Positions 15,456 to 23,739 of a stretch of 64,000 bases of DNA are shown here, piece after piece; position 1 is the stretch's first letter; each line of letters starts with the position of its first letter. The stretch is taken from assembly GCF_029893355.1 (NCBI RefSeq), contig NZ_JARZAI010000016.1:124001-188000 (forward strand), written 5' to 3'. The translations under genes were made by a program, and so were the position numbers. The notes under the pieces were generated by a model, which was given only the letters and a program-made list of their open reading frames with translations, was not told the origin of the DNA and searched no databases. This stretch comes from Kitasatospora sp. MAA4 (GTDB lineage: Bacteria; Actinomycetota; Actinomycetes; Streptomycetales; Streptomycetaceae).

Positions 15456-16307
15456 ATGGTGGTGGCCCTGCTGGGCAGAAGAGCCAACCGAGGAGGTGTG
15501 GCCGAGGGCGACGTCCCTGTGCGGCGGCATCTCCGCGGCACCTCGTCGGCCCGTACGCCGAAGCCCGTGATGAACCAGTCTGCGCACACCCCCCTGGACC
15601 AGTCGTCCGACGGCACCGCCGCCGAGCCCTCGGCCCCCGCCGCGCTGGCGACCTTCGCCGAGGGGCCCGACGCGCAAGGCTGGACGCCCCCCAGCTGGGA
15701 GGAGATCGTCGAGGCGCACAGCGCCCGGGTCTACCGCCTGGCCTACCGCCTGACGGGCAATCAGCACGACGCCGAGGACCTCACCCAGGAGGTCTTCGTC
15801 CGGGTCTTCCGCTCGCTGTCCACCTACACCCCCGGTACGTTCGAGGGCTGGCTGCACCGGATCACCACCAACCTCTTCCTGGACATGGTCCGGCGACGGC
15901 AGCGGATCCGCTTCGACTCGCTGGCCGACGACGCGGCCGAGCGGCTGCCCAGCCGCGAGCCGAACCCGGCCCAGGCCTTCAGCGACACCCACTTCGACGC
16001 CGACGTCCAGCAGGCGCTGGACACGCTGGCCCCCGAGTTCCGGGCCGCCGTCGTGCTCTGCGACATCGAGGGCCTCTCCTACGAGGAGATCGCCGCCACC
16101 CTGGGCGTCAAGCTCGGCACCGTCCGCAGCAGGATCCACCGCGGCCGCTCGCACCTGCGCGCCGCGCTCAAGCACCGCGCCCCCGGCACCGCCCCCGGGC
16201 GGATCCGCCGAGGCGGCTCGGAGCAGTTGGAGCCGGTGCCCGCGGTCGTGGCCGTCGGCGAGCCCGGCACCGGTGCGCCGGGCGGGAGCGGACGGAGGCG
16301 ATCGTGA
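15456..16307 (+). CDS. sigE: ECF RNA polymerase sigma factor, SigE type
   Basis: About 283 residues. After a 75-residue variable N-terminus come sigma region 2 (YRLAYRLTGNQHDAEDLTQE, GWLHRITTNLFLDMVRRR) and region 4 (ALDTLAPEFRAAVVLCDIEG, YEEIAATLGVKLGTVRSRIH). It matches the mycobacterial SigE/actinomycete envelope-stress ECF group. The start is uncertain: ATG 15456 has GAGG close upstream, while GTG 15501 (just after GAGGAG) and ATG 15570 are in-frame alternatives; mycobacterial SigE is also known for alternative starts. The stop overlaps the anti-sigma start (GTGA), so the pair is coupled. Confidence 0.88.
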   Translation: MVVALLGRRANRGGVAEGDVPVRRHLRGTSSARTPKPVMNQSAHTPLDQSSDGTAAEPSAPAALATFAEGPDAQGWTPPSWEEIVEAHSARVYRLAYRLTGNQHDAEDLTQEVFVRVFRSLSTYTPGTFEGWLHRITTNLFLDMVRRRQRIRFDSLADDAAERLPSREPNPAQAFSDTHFDADVQQALDTLAPEFRAAVVLCDIEGLSYEEIAATLGVKLGTVRSRIHRGRSHLRAALKHRAPGTAPGRIRRGGSEQLEPVPAVVAVGEPGTGAPGGSGRRRS

Positions 16308-17278
16308 GCGGCTCAGGCCGGTCAGCTTCCGGGCGCTCGGCGTCCGGTCATCGTTCGGTGTCCAAGCCCCTCGGGGAGGCACTTCCCGCAGGGGACGCGA
16401 ACACCTGTCAGGAGGTCCCCGTGCTGCGCCCGATCAGCGTGCGCCAGCCCGACCCGTCGGCACCCGCCGAGGAGCACCATCTCGGGGAGCGGCTCACGGC
16501 CTATCTGGACGGCGAACTCGGGCACGACGCTCGCGAGCGGGTCCAGGCACACCTGGCGACCTGCGCCCAGTGCCTGGCCGAGGCGGACGAGGGCCGAGCC
16601 GTCAAGCAGCTGCTCACCGCGACCGAGGTGGTCGGCCCGTCCGCGCTGCTGATGTCCCGGCTGATGGCGGTCGCCGCCCTGCCGGACAGCGAGGTGGACG
16701 GCCCGGGCGGTCCCGGCAGCAGGTCCGGCGGTGGTCCGACGGTGCCAGCGGTCACCCTCGGCGGCAGCCGGCTGACCGGCGGCCTGTTCGGCCGCGGTGC
16801 CGGCTCCACGTTCGGCGGCGGTGCCCTGGGGGCGGACACGCCGGTTCCCGGCATCGACCCGCGGGCCGGTCGCGGACCGGACACCCGGCTCTGGACGGGC
16901 CGTCGCGGGCCCGTCCGCTCGGTCTCGGCGCCCAGCAGGCCGCCGGCCGTGCAGCCGATCTCACGGCCCCCCGCGACGCGCGGTAGGCGGCTGGTCTTCG
17001 CCGCGGCCGGCGCCTTCTCGGTGGCCGCGGTGACCCTGGGCGGCTTCGGCAGCCTGGGCCTGGCCTCCGTCGCCGGCGACACCCCGATCGACGACCCGCA
17101 CGGCAGCGCCGTGGTGCCCCGGGTGCCGGGCGGCGATCAAGCGGTCCCGCTGACCGCGCAGCTCCCGGTGGACTACCCGGCCCACTCCGGGGCCGTGCAG
17201 CGGTTCAATCTGATGACGCCCGCGCCGTCGAGCGGCGCGGGCGTCACGGTGGTGAACGGTCACCGGCTCATGCCGTAG
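16304..17278 (+). CDS. rseA: zinc-binding anti-sigma factor (RseA-like)
   Basis: A 324-residue protein. The ZAS domain has the His-x3-Cys-x2-Cys zinc motif (HLATCAQC) at about residues 86-93 after LTAYLDGELG. A Gly/Pro-rich linker follows, then one membrane helix (VFAAAGAFSVAAVTLGGFG) at about 230-255 and a short extracytoplasmic tail. It should hold SigE inactive at the membrane. GTG 16304 overlaps the sigE stop and has GGAGG 5 nt upstream. A second in-frame GTG at 16421 also has GGAGG 5 nt upstream, giving a 285-residue form. A perfect 14-bp hairpin lies inside the last codons (17214-17246). Confidence 0.85.
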   Translation: MSGSGRSASGRSASGHRSVSKPLGEALPAGDANTCQEVPVLRPISVRQPDPSAPAEEHHLGERLTAYLDGELGHDARERVQAHLATCAQCLAEADEGRAVKQLLTATEVVGPSALLMSRLMAVAALPDSEVDGPGGPGSRSGGGPTVPAVTLGGSRLTGGLFGRGAGSTFGGGALGADTPVPGIDPRAGRGPDTRLWTGRRGPVRSVSAPSRPPAVQPISRPPATRGRRLVFAAAGAFSVAAVTLGGFGSLGLASVAGDTPIDDPHGSAVVPRVPGGDQAVPLTAQLPVDYPAHSGAVQRFNLMTPAPSSGAGVTVVNGHRLMP

Positions 17279-17476
17279 CACGTAGGGCGTCAGGGCCCGC
17301 ATCACCCGTTCGCGGGGCGAAATCACCCGTAGGGCGGCGTTGCTCCCGGCCACCGGCTGGTCTTTACCACGGCTTCATGGCCTGGTGGGCCACAGACCCG
17401 CCGGTGGCCATTACGCTGTACGGAACCGGTGTCGCGGGCCGAGCCGGGTCTGTCCTTCAGGATCATGGGAGCTTAC

Positions 17477-17917
17477 GTGTTCTTCGACATAGGCCCACTC
17501 GAAATGGTCACCCTGGTCGTGATGGCGATCGTGATCTTCGGGCCGGACAAGCTCCCCAAGCTGATCCAGGACACCATGGGCTTCATCCGCAAGGTGCGCT
17601 CGTTCGCGGACAGTGCCAAGGAGGACATCCGCAGCGAGCTGGGGCCGAACTTCAAGGACTTCGAGTTCGAGGACCTCAACCCGAAGACCTTCGTGCGCAA
17701 GAGCCTGCTCGGCGGCGAGGACGACCCGCTGGGCTTCAAGGAGCTCCGCGACACCACGATGGACCTCAAGTCGGCCCTGGACGACAAGGCCCCGACCGGC
17801 ACGGTCTCCACCACCAAGACGCCGGCCGTCGCCACCGTGAACATGGCCAAGGCCGCCTCCACCGGCGAGCCGCTCGCCAGCGGTGAGCGCCCGCCGTACG
17901 ACCTCGACGCCACCTGA
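17477..17917 (+). CDS. tatB: Sec-independent protein translocase TatB
   Basis: A 146-residue TatB: very short N-terminus, membrane helix (GPLEMVTLVVMAIVIFGPDK) with the conserved Phe-Gly-Pro hinge, an amphipathic helix to about residue 60 and a long acidic tail. It forms the twin-arginine receptor with TatC. GTG 17477 gives the canonical VFFDIGPLE start and has GGGAG 5 nt upstream; the open frame begins earlier but is not needed. tatA and tatC are not nearby, as is usual in actinomycetes. Confidence 0.93.
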   Translation: MFFDIGPLEMVTLVVMAIVIFGPDKLPKLIQDTMGFIRKVRSFADSAKEDIRSELGPNFKDFEFEDLNPKTFVRKSLLGGEDDPLGFKELRDTTMDLKSALDDKAPTGTVSTTKTPAVATVNMAKAASTGEPLASGERPPYDLDAT

Positions 17918-17939
17918 GCGGGCGTCCACGACACCCCGA

Positions 17940-17970
17940 CACCCCGTCCGGCACGCCGCCGGACGGGGTG
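17940..17970 (+). terminator. tatB terminator
   Basis: A perfect 13-bp inverted repeat (17940-17952 and 17958-17970) around a 5-nt loop, 22 bp after the tatB stop. Confidence 0.85.
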
Positions 17971-18053
17971 CCGTCGTCTGCGCGGCTATTGTGCTGGGAA
18001 CCGGCCCCAGCGGGGCTCGGGCAGGGGCGACAGGTGTGCTGAGGAGGCCCGGG

Positions 18054-18752
18054 ATGGACGCGACGAGCAGTGGTGCGGTGGGAGCCGGAACCGCACAGGC
18101 GGGGGCCCAGGTGGAGGTGCCGGCCCGGCGGGCGGCGCCGCCCGCCGACCCGCTGGCGCCCTACCTGGCGGCCGACTTCCCCTGGTACGGCCTGGACGAC
18201 GGCTGGACGGGCCGGCGCTGGCTGCTCCAGGCCGGCGCGGCCGGCAGCACCCGGCCCACCGCCCAGCCGCGCGCCATCGACTACGGCTCGGTGGGGCACG
18301 GCGAGGAGCTGCCGATGCAGCACCAGGCCAGGAACGGCGGCCGGTTCGCCGTCGTGGTCACGGTGGCCCGCCGCCCCGGCCGTCGCAGTGCGGACGGCAC
18401 CGGCATGCTGGAGGCCACCTCGGCCTCCTCGGCGGCCTGGCTGGCCGGCTCCGGGCTGCTCGCGGCCGCCTGGCCGGGGCAGCTGGACCGCGCGCTGCGC
18501 CAGGACTGGCTGGACCAGCAGAGCGCGCTGGCCTGGGACCTCGCGGACGACCTGGCCGGTCCCGGCTGGTCGCCGCTCACCCTGCCGGTCAACGGCCTGC
18601 CGCAGCCGTTCCGCTACCGCGAGTCCGCGTACGGCTGGGTGCTGGCCGGCGAGGCGCCCGGGGTGCTGATCGGCGCGTACGGCCGCGGTGTCAGCGCGTA
18701 CGGCATCGGCTTCAGCACGATCCCGGACCTGACGGCCTACACCGGGCGCTGA
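18054..18752 (+). CDS. conserved hypothetical protein
   Basis: A 232-residue soluble protein without signal peptide or membrane helix. I do not recognise a domain. It has several Trp-rich segments (DFPWYGLDDGWTGRRWLLQ near residue 42) and ends with a Gly/Tyr-rich stretch (AYGRGVSAYGIGF). ATG 18054 has GAGGAGG at good spacing. It lies between the tatB terminator and a convergent terminator shared with mrp, so it is transcribed alone. Its codon use is normal for the genome. Confidence 0.75.
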   Translation: MDATSSGAVGAGTAQAGAQVEVPARRAAPPADPLAPYLAADFPWYGLDDGWTGRRWLLQAGAAGSTRPTAQPRAIDYGSVGHGEELPMQHQARNGGRFAVVVTVARRPGRRSADGTGMLEATSASSAAWLAGSGLLAAAWPGQLDRALRQDWLDQQSALAWDLADDLAGPGWSPLTLPVNGLPQPFRYRESAYGWVLAGEAPGVLIGAYGRGVSAYGIGFSTIPDLTAYTGR

Positions 18753-18757
18753 CACGC

Positions 18758-18793
18758 CGAAGGAGGAGGCGCCCGCGGGCACCTCCTCCTTCG
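18758..18793. terminator. bidirectional terminator between the hypothetical gene and mrp
   Basis: Arms CGAAGGAGGAGG (18758-18769) and its complement (18782-18793) enclose a small GCCCGCGGGC palindrome. It lies between two convergent genes. Confidence 0.88.
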
Positions 18794-18803
18794 GTCTGCC
18801 AGG

Positions 18804-19964
18804 TCAGAACTTGTTGCGCGGGGTGAGCCCCAGCGAGAGCCCGGAGAGCCCGCGCTGACGGCCGCCCAGCTTGCCCGCCACCGCGCGCAGCGCGGCTCCG
18901 GCGGGGGAGTCCGGCGCGGCCAGCACCACCGGGGTGCCGTCGTCGCCGCCCTCGCGCAGTCGGACGTCGATCGGGATGTTGCCGAGCACCGGCACGGTGG
19001 CGCCGGTCGCCCGGGTCAGCGCGTCGGCCACGGTCTGGCCGCCGCCGGAGCCGAACACGTCGACCATCTCGTCGCAGTGCGGGCACGGCATGCCGGACAT
19101 GTTCTCGATCACGCCGACGATCTTCTGGTGGGTCTGGAGGGCGATCGTGCCGGCCCGCTCGGCCACCTCGGCGGCGGCCATCTGCGGGGTGGTGACGATC
19201 AGGATCTCGGCGTTCGGGACCAGCTGGGCCACCGAGATCGCGATGTCGCCGGTGCCCGGCGGCAGGTCGAGCAGCAGCACGTCCAGGTCGCCCCAGTAGA
19301 CGTCGGCGAGGAACTGCTGCAACGCGCGGTGCAGCATCGGGCCGCGCCACACCACGGGCGCGTTGCCCGGGGTGAACATGCCGATCGAGATCACCTTCAC
19401 GCCGTGCGAGGACGGCGGCATGATCATGTCCTGGACCTGGGTGGGCCGGCCCTCGACGCCCAGCATCCGCGGCACGCTGTGGCCGTAGATGTCGGCGTCC
19501 ACGACCGCGACCTTCAGGCCGTCGGCGGCCATCGCGGCGGCCAGGTTGACGGTGACCGAGGACTTGCCGACGCCGCCCTTGCCGGAGGCGACCGCGTAGA
19601 CGCGGGTCAGCGTGCCGGGCTTGGCGAACGGGATCTCCCGCTCGGGCGCGCCGCCGCGCAGCAGCGTGGAGAGCTCCTTGCGCTGCTCGTCGCTCATCAC
19701 GTCGAGCTCGACCTCGACCGCGGTGACGCCCGCGACCGCGCCGACCGCGTCCTGCACCCGGCTGGTGATGGTCTCGCGCATCGGGCACCCGGAGACGGTC
19801 AGGTAGACCGCGACGTGCACCGCACCGTCGTCGCCGATCCGCACCGATTTCACCATGCCGAGATCGGTGATCGGACGGTTGATCTCCGGGTCCTGCACGG
19901 TCGACAGCGCCTGGCGGACGGAATCCTCCGTCACACCGGTCGCGACCTCTGTCTCATTGGCCAT
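18804..19964 (-). CDS. mrp: Mrp/ApbC-type iron-sulfur cluster carrier ATPase
   Basis: A 386-residue Mrp protein: an N-terminal DUF59/MIP18 domain (about 10-85, with a conserved SGCPM) and a SIMIBI P-loop ATPase with the deviant Walker A (SGKGGVGKSS), switch (DADIYGHSVPRMLG), LLDLPPGTGD and the CPHC cluster-binding pair. It probably carries [4Fe-4S] clusters to apo-proteins in the cytoplasm. ATG 19964 has no ribosome-binding site, and TACCAT on the coding strand ends 6 nt upstream, which points to a leaderless mRNA. Confidence 0.93.
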   Translation of the reverse strand: MANETEVATGVTEDSVRQALSTVQDPEINRPITDLGMVKSVRIGDDGAVHVAVYLTVSGCPMRETITSRVQDAVGAVAGVTAVEVELDVMSDEQRKELSTLLRGGAPEREIPFAKPGTLTRVYAVASGKGGVGKSSVTVNLAAAMAADGLKVAVVDADIYGHSVPRMLGVEGRPTQVQDMIMPPSSHGVKVISIGMFTPGNAPVVWRGPMLHRALQQFLADVYWGDLDVLLLDLPPGTGDIAISVAQLVPNAEILIVTTPQMAAAEVAERAGTIALQTHQKIVGVIENMSGMPCPHCDEMVDVFGSGGGQTVADALTRATGATVPVLGNIPIDVRLREGGDDGTPVVLAAPDSPAGAALRAVAGKLGGRQRGLSGLSLGLTPRNKF

Positions 19965-20021
19965 GTCTTGATGGTACGGCGCGCCGAGAGGCCGGTTGAC
20001 TGGCCGGTAGCGTGCCGCGGG

Positions 20022-20690
20022 TCACAGCAGTTCGGCGGAGTCCCGGCGTTCGTCGAGTTCCTTGAGCAGGCTGTGCAGTTCGGAGCGGATGACGGACAGC
20101 TCGCCGGAGATGAAGGCCCTGGTGGCGACCTCGCCCAGCCCGTTGCGCAGCGCCGCGACCTCGCGGGTCAGGTACTCGGTGTCGGCGATGTTGCGATCGC
20201 TGCGGGCCCGGTCCTGCTCCATGTTGACGCGGTCCCGGTCGTCCTGGCGGTTCTGCGCGAGCAGGATCAGCGGCGCGGCGTAGGAAGCCTGCAGCGACAG
20301 GACCAGGGTGAGGAAGATGAACGGGTACTCGTCGAAGCGGACCTTGGGCGGCAGCAGGGTGTTCCAGCCGATCCAGACGACCACCACCACCGTCATCCAG
20401 ACGATGAACCGCCCGGTGCCCAGGAAGCGGGCGATCCGCTCGGAGAGCCGGCCGAACGCCTCCGGGTCGTAGGTGGGCAGCGAGAAGAGGCCGGGCCGGG
20501 AGGTGCGCGGCTGGTCGAGCCGGGAGCGGACCACCGCGCCGTGCGCCGTCTCGACCCGCACCGTCCGGTTGCCCTCCCGGACCCGCAGCTCGCGCAGCTG
20601 CCGCAGCTGGCGCAACTCCCCCTGGAGCCGCTGGCGTTGACGCGGAGCCTCGTCGCGCCCGTCGCGTCGCCCCTTGCGCTCACCGTCCAT
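20022..20690 (-). CDS. DUF1003 membrane protein
   Basis: A 222-residue protein of the DUF1003 family. A highly charged Arg/Gln/Leu N-terminus of about 70 residues precedes two membrane helices (FIVWMTVVVVVWIGWNTLL; YPFIFLTLVLSLQASYAAPL) joined by the short family loop, then QNRQDDRDR and a C-terminal coiled coil. The function is unknown. ATG 20690 has GAGG 6 nt upstream and overlaps the preceding gene by 11 bp, so it is co-transcribed with the MgtE-N/CBS gene, as in mycobacteria. Confidence 0.88.
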   Translation of the reverse strand: MDGERKGRRDGRDEAPRQRQRLQGELRQLRQLRELRVREGNRTVRVETAHGAVVRSRLDQPRTSRPGLFSLPTYDPEAFGRLSERIARFLGTGRFIVWMTVVVVVWIGWNTLLPPKVRFDEYPFIFLTLVLSLQASYAAPLILLAQNRQDDRDRVNMEQDRARSDRNIADTEYLTREVAALRNGLGEVATRAFISGELSVIRSELHSLLKELDERRDSAELL

Positions 20691-21990
20691 GGGTCGCCTC
20701 GCTCTCAAAGACCTCGTCGTGCGGGGTGCCGTGCGGCTCGCCGTCGTGCAGTGACGCCTCGCGCCAGTCCTCCGGCAGCAGGTGGTCGAGGACGTCGTCG
20801 ACGGTGACGGCGCCCAGCAGGTGGTCGGCCTCGTCCACCACCGGGGCGGCCACCATGTTGTAGGTGGCCAGGTAACTGGTGATCAGCGAGAGCGGGGTGT
20901 CCGGCGGCAGCGGGTCGAGGTCGCCGTCGACGATCGAGCCGACCAGGGTGTACGGGGGCTCGCGCAGCAGCCGCTGGAAGTGGATGGTGCCCAGGTACTT
21001 GCCGGTCGGCGTCTCGTTCGGCGGGCGGCAGACGTAGACCTGGGCGGCCAGGGCCGGCTTGTGGTCGGAGACCCGGACCCGGGCCAGCGCCTCGGCGACC
21101 GTGGCGTTCGGCTCCAGGACGATCGGCTCGGTGGTCATCAGACCGCCGGCGGTGTCCTCCTGGTAGGCGAGCAGCCGGCGCACGGGGGCGGCCTCCTCCG
21201 GCTCCATCAGCTGGAGGAGGCGCTCGGCCTCCTCGCCGGGCAGCTCGGAGAGCAGGTCGGCGGCGTCGTCCGGGTCCATCGCCTCCAGGACGTCGGCCGC
21301 GCGCTCGTCCTTCAGCTTGCCGATGATCTCGACCTGGTCGTCCTCGGGCAGCTCCTCCAGGACGTCGGCCAGTCGCTCGTCGTCCAGCGCGGCCGCCACC
21401 TCGGCGCGGCGCTTGGCGGACAGGTGGTGCATCACGTTGGCCAGGTCGGCGGGGCGCAGCTGGTCGAAGGTGGCCAGCAGGTTGGCGGCGCCCTGGCCCT
21501 CCTCGGCCAGCGAGAAGCCGGTCACCGCGGACCAGTCGAGGGTGACCGCCTCGCCCTTGCTCTTGCGCAGCCTGGTCGGCTTGCCGCGCTGCACGAAGAC
21601 CTTGCTGATCTCCCACTCGCGCAGTCTGCTCTGCACCATGGCGACGTCCAGCACGGTGACCTCGGAGTCGGTGCCGGTCTCGGTCACCCTGCGGTCCAGC
21701 AGTTCGGCCAGGACCAGGGTCTCGGCGGCGCGTTGCTCGAAGCGGCGCATGTTGATCACACCGGTGGTGAGCACCTGGCCGGACTCCAGGCTGGTCACCC
21801 GGGTCATCGGCAGGAAGATCCGACGCCGGCCGACCACCTCGACGACCAGTCCGAGCACGCGGGGCGGCCGGCCGCCGATCCGCAGTGAGACGACAACGTC
21901 GCGCACCCGGCCGACCTGGTCCCCGTTCGGGTCGAAGACGGCGATGCCTGCGAGGTGGGAGATAAAGACCCGGGTACCTGCCCCTGCCAT
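20680..21990 (-). CDS. MgtE N-domain/CBS protein without a transporter domain
   Basis: A 436-residue soluble protein. A PRC-barrel-like N-terminus (HLAGIAVFDPNGDQVGRVRD) is followed by an MgtE intracellular N domain (superhelical repeats such as LADVLEELPEDD, AADVLEAMDPDDAADLLSEL) and a pair of CBS domains (about 290-420). The five-helix Mg2+ channel of MgtE is absent, so this is a sensor or regulator module rather than a transporter. ATG 21990 is chosen because GGAGGAAGGAAG lies just upstream. It heads a two-gene operon with the DUF1003 gene. Confidence 0.88.
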   Translation of the reverse strand: MAGAGTRVFISHLAGIAVFDPNGDQVGRVRDVVVSLRIGGRPPRVLGLVVEVVGRRRIFLPMTRVTSLESGQVLTTGVINMRRFEQRAAETLVLAELLDRRVTETGTDSEVTVLDVAMVQSRLREWEISKVFVQRGKPTRLRKSKGEAVTLDWSAVTGFSLAEEGQGAANLLATFDQLRPADLANVMHHLSAKRRAEVAAALDDERLADVLEELPEDDQVEIIGKLKDERAADVLEAMDPDDAADLLSELPGEEAERLLQLMEPEEAAPVRRLLAYQEDTAGGLMTTEPIVLEPNATVAEALARVRVSDHKPALAAQVYVCRPPNETPTGKYLGTIHFQRLLREPPYTLVGSIVDGDLDPLPPDTPLSLITSYLATYNMVAAPVVDEADHLLGAVTVDDVLDHLLPEDWREASLHDGEPHGTPHDEVFESEATHGR

Positions 21991-22106
21991 GGACTTCCTT
22001 CCTCCGTCGTCGCGCACAGGCTATCGAAGTACGCGGTGCCGACGTGCCGCTGCGCAGTGACCGGGGAGCTGCCCGCCCGTCGGCCGCGCCCCGTACGCTG
22101 TGCGCC

Positions 22107-22652
22107 ATGGACGGTATGACCGCAACTGCTGACGACTTCTTCGACCGGGCACTGGTCGAGGAGTCCGCCAAGAAGTCCGGCCTGCTCTGGGTCCAGGCCC
22201 CGGGCACGGACCAGAGCCGACCTGTCTGGCATGCCTGGCACGACGGGGCGGTGGTGGTCGTCGGCGACGGCGGCGAGCAGCCGCTGCACGGGCTGAGCGA
22301 GGGCACGGTGGCGGCGGTGACCGTGCGCAGCAAGGACAAGTGGGGCCGCCTGCTGGGCTGGCAGGCCAAGGTGTCCGCGCTGGAGCCTCGCTCGGAGGCC
22401 TGGGAGGGCGCCGTCGAGGAGCTCAAGGGCAAGCGGTTGAACGCCCCCGACACCGACACCATCGCGGACCGCTGGGCCGCCGAGTGCCGGGTGCTGCGGC
22501 TGGAGCCGGTAGGCGCGCCGACCGAGCAGCCGGGGTCGATGCCGGACGTCTCGCATGCGGCCGCGCCGATGGCGAGCCCGGCCACCACCCGCCTGCCGAT
22601 CCCGGCAGGGTTGCCGAAGCTGGTCCTGGGCCGACTGCGCCGCAAGGGCTGA
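22107..22652 (+). CDS. hypothetical protein, possibly a split-barrel fold
   Basis: A 181-residue soluble protein. The first 110 residues (LLWVQAPGTDQSRPVWHAWH, VVVVGDGGEQPL, VTVRSKDKWGRLLGWQAKV) suggest a beta-rich barrel like the pyridoxamine-phosphate-oxidase-like family, but this is a weak impression. ATG 22107 has no ribosome-binding site and TACGCT ends 7 nt upstream, suggesting a leaderless transcript. It is divergent from the MgtE-N/CBS operon. Confidence 0.7.
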   Translation: MDGMTATADDFFDRALVEESAKKSGLLWVQAPGTDQSRPVWHAWHDGAVVVVGDGGEQPLHGLSEGTVAAVTVRSKDKWGRLLGWQAKVSALEPRSEAWEGAVEELKGKRLNAPDTDTIADRWAAECRVLRLEPVGAPTEQPGSMPDVSHAAAPMASPATTRLPIPAGLPKLVLGRLRRKG

Positions 22653-22783
22653 TCCGGTCGGTCCGAGCCGCACGGGCTGTGCCCGCGCGGCCGTTCCGCC
22701 ATGCGGGCGACAGTGCCGACCAGCTGCCATGGGCCTTACCGTGGTAGCCGTCTGCCCTGTCCAGCCCAGCCCCGAGGAGCGCC

Positions 22784-23719
22784 GTGCCCGACACCGTCGT
22801 GCCCGCCAGCGCCAGCGTTACCACCAGCGCCGCCGTCACCGAGCCGAAGGCCCCGCAGCTCCCGAAGGCCGACCTGGTGCTGCTCGCGGTCTCCATCGCG
22901 GGCATCTCGCTCTCCGCTCCGCTGATCACCGCCACCGCCGCCCCGGCGCTGGCCATCGCCTTCTGGCGCAACGTCATGTCGGTCGGCGTGCTCGGCCCGT
23001 ACGCGCTGCTGCGGCACCGCGACGAGCTGCGCACGATCGGCCGCCGGGCGCTGCTGCTGGCGATCGGCGCGGGCGCGCTGCTGGCCGTGCACTTCGCGCT
23101 GTGGATGCCGAGCCTGCGGATGACCTCGGTGGCCTCGGCGACCGCGCTGGTCACCACCACGCCGCTGTGGACCATCCTGCTGATGCGGCTGTTCGGCCGC
23201 CGGGCGCCACGGCTGGTCTGGATCGGCACCTGTGTGGCCTTCGCCGGCGTGCTGGTGCTGACCGGCGTCGACCTGACGCTCGCGCCGAGGGCCCTGGCCG
23301 GCGACGCGCTGGCGCTCGGCGCCGGGTTGGCCGCCGCCGGGTACATGCTGCTCGGCGCGGAGGTCCGCAGGACCGTCAGCACCACCGCCTACACCGTGGT
23401 CTGCTACACCACCACGGCCGTCGTCCTGCTGGTGATCTGCCTGGCCACCGGGACCACCATGTCCGGTTGGTCCGCGGGGGTGTGGGGGCAGATCGCGCTG
23501 CTGATGGTGGCCGCCCAGCTGCTCGGCCACTCGCTGAGCAACCGGGTGGTGCGCACCCTGGGCCCGTCCGTCACCTCGACGGCGATCCTGCTGGAGACGC
23601 CGGGCGCCGCGCTGATCGCCGCCGTCTGGCTGGGCCAGCTGCCGTCGGTCTGGGCCTACCCGGCGCTGGTGCTGATCCTGGCCGGCCTGGTCCTGGTGGC
23701 CCGCGGCGGCCGCCGCTGA
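22784..23719 (+). CDS. EamA/DMT-family transporter
   Basis: A 311-residue membrane protein with ten hydrophobic segments in two EamA repeats (RhaT/RarD-like fold): first repeat about 25-155, second about 165-305. It includes the family-typical FWRNVMSVGVLGP and TALVTTTPLWTILL. GTG 22784 follows GAGGAGC. DMT members export metabolites such as amino acids or nucleosides; the substrate is not predictable. The next gene starts 21 bp downstream but has its own probable leaderless promoter. Confidence 0.9.
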   Translation: MPDTVVPASASVTTSAAVTEPKAPQLPKADLVLLAVSIAGISLSAPLITATAAPALAIAFWRNVMSVGVLGPYALLRHRDELRTIGRRALLLAIGAGALLAVHFALWMPSLRMTSVASATALVTTTPLWTILLMRLFGRRAPRLVWIGTCVAFAGVLVLTGVDLTLAPRALAGDALALGAGLAAAGYMLLGAEVRRTVSTTAYTVVCYTTTAVVLLVICLATGTTMSGWSAGVWGQIALLMVAAQLLGHSLSNRVVRTLGPSVTSTAILLETPGAALIAAVWLGQLPSVWAYPALVLILAGLVLVARGGRR

Positions 23720-23739
23720 GGGCCCGGTACGCTCGCGGC

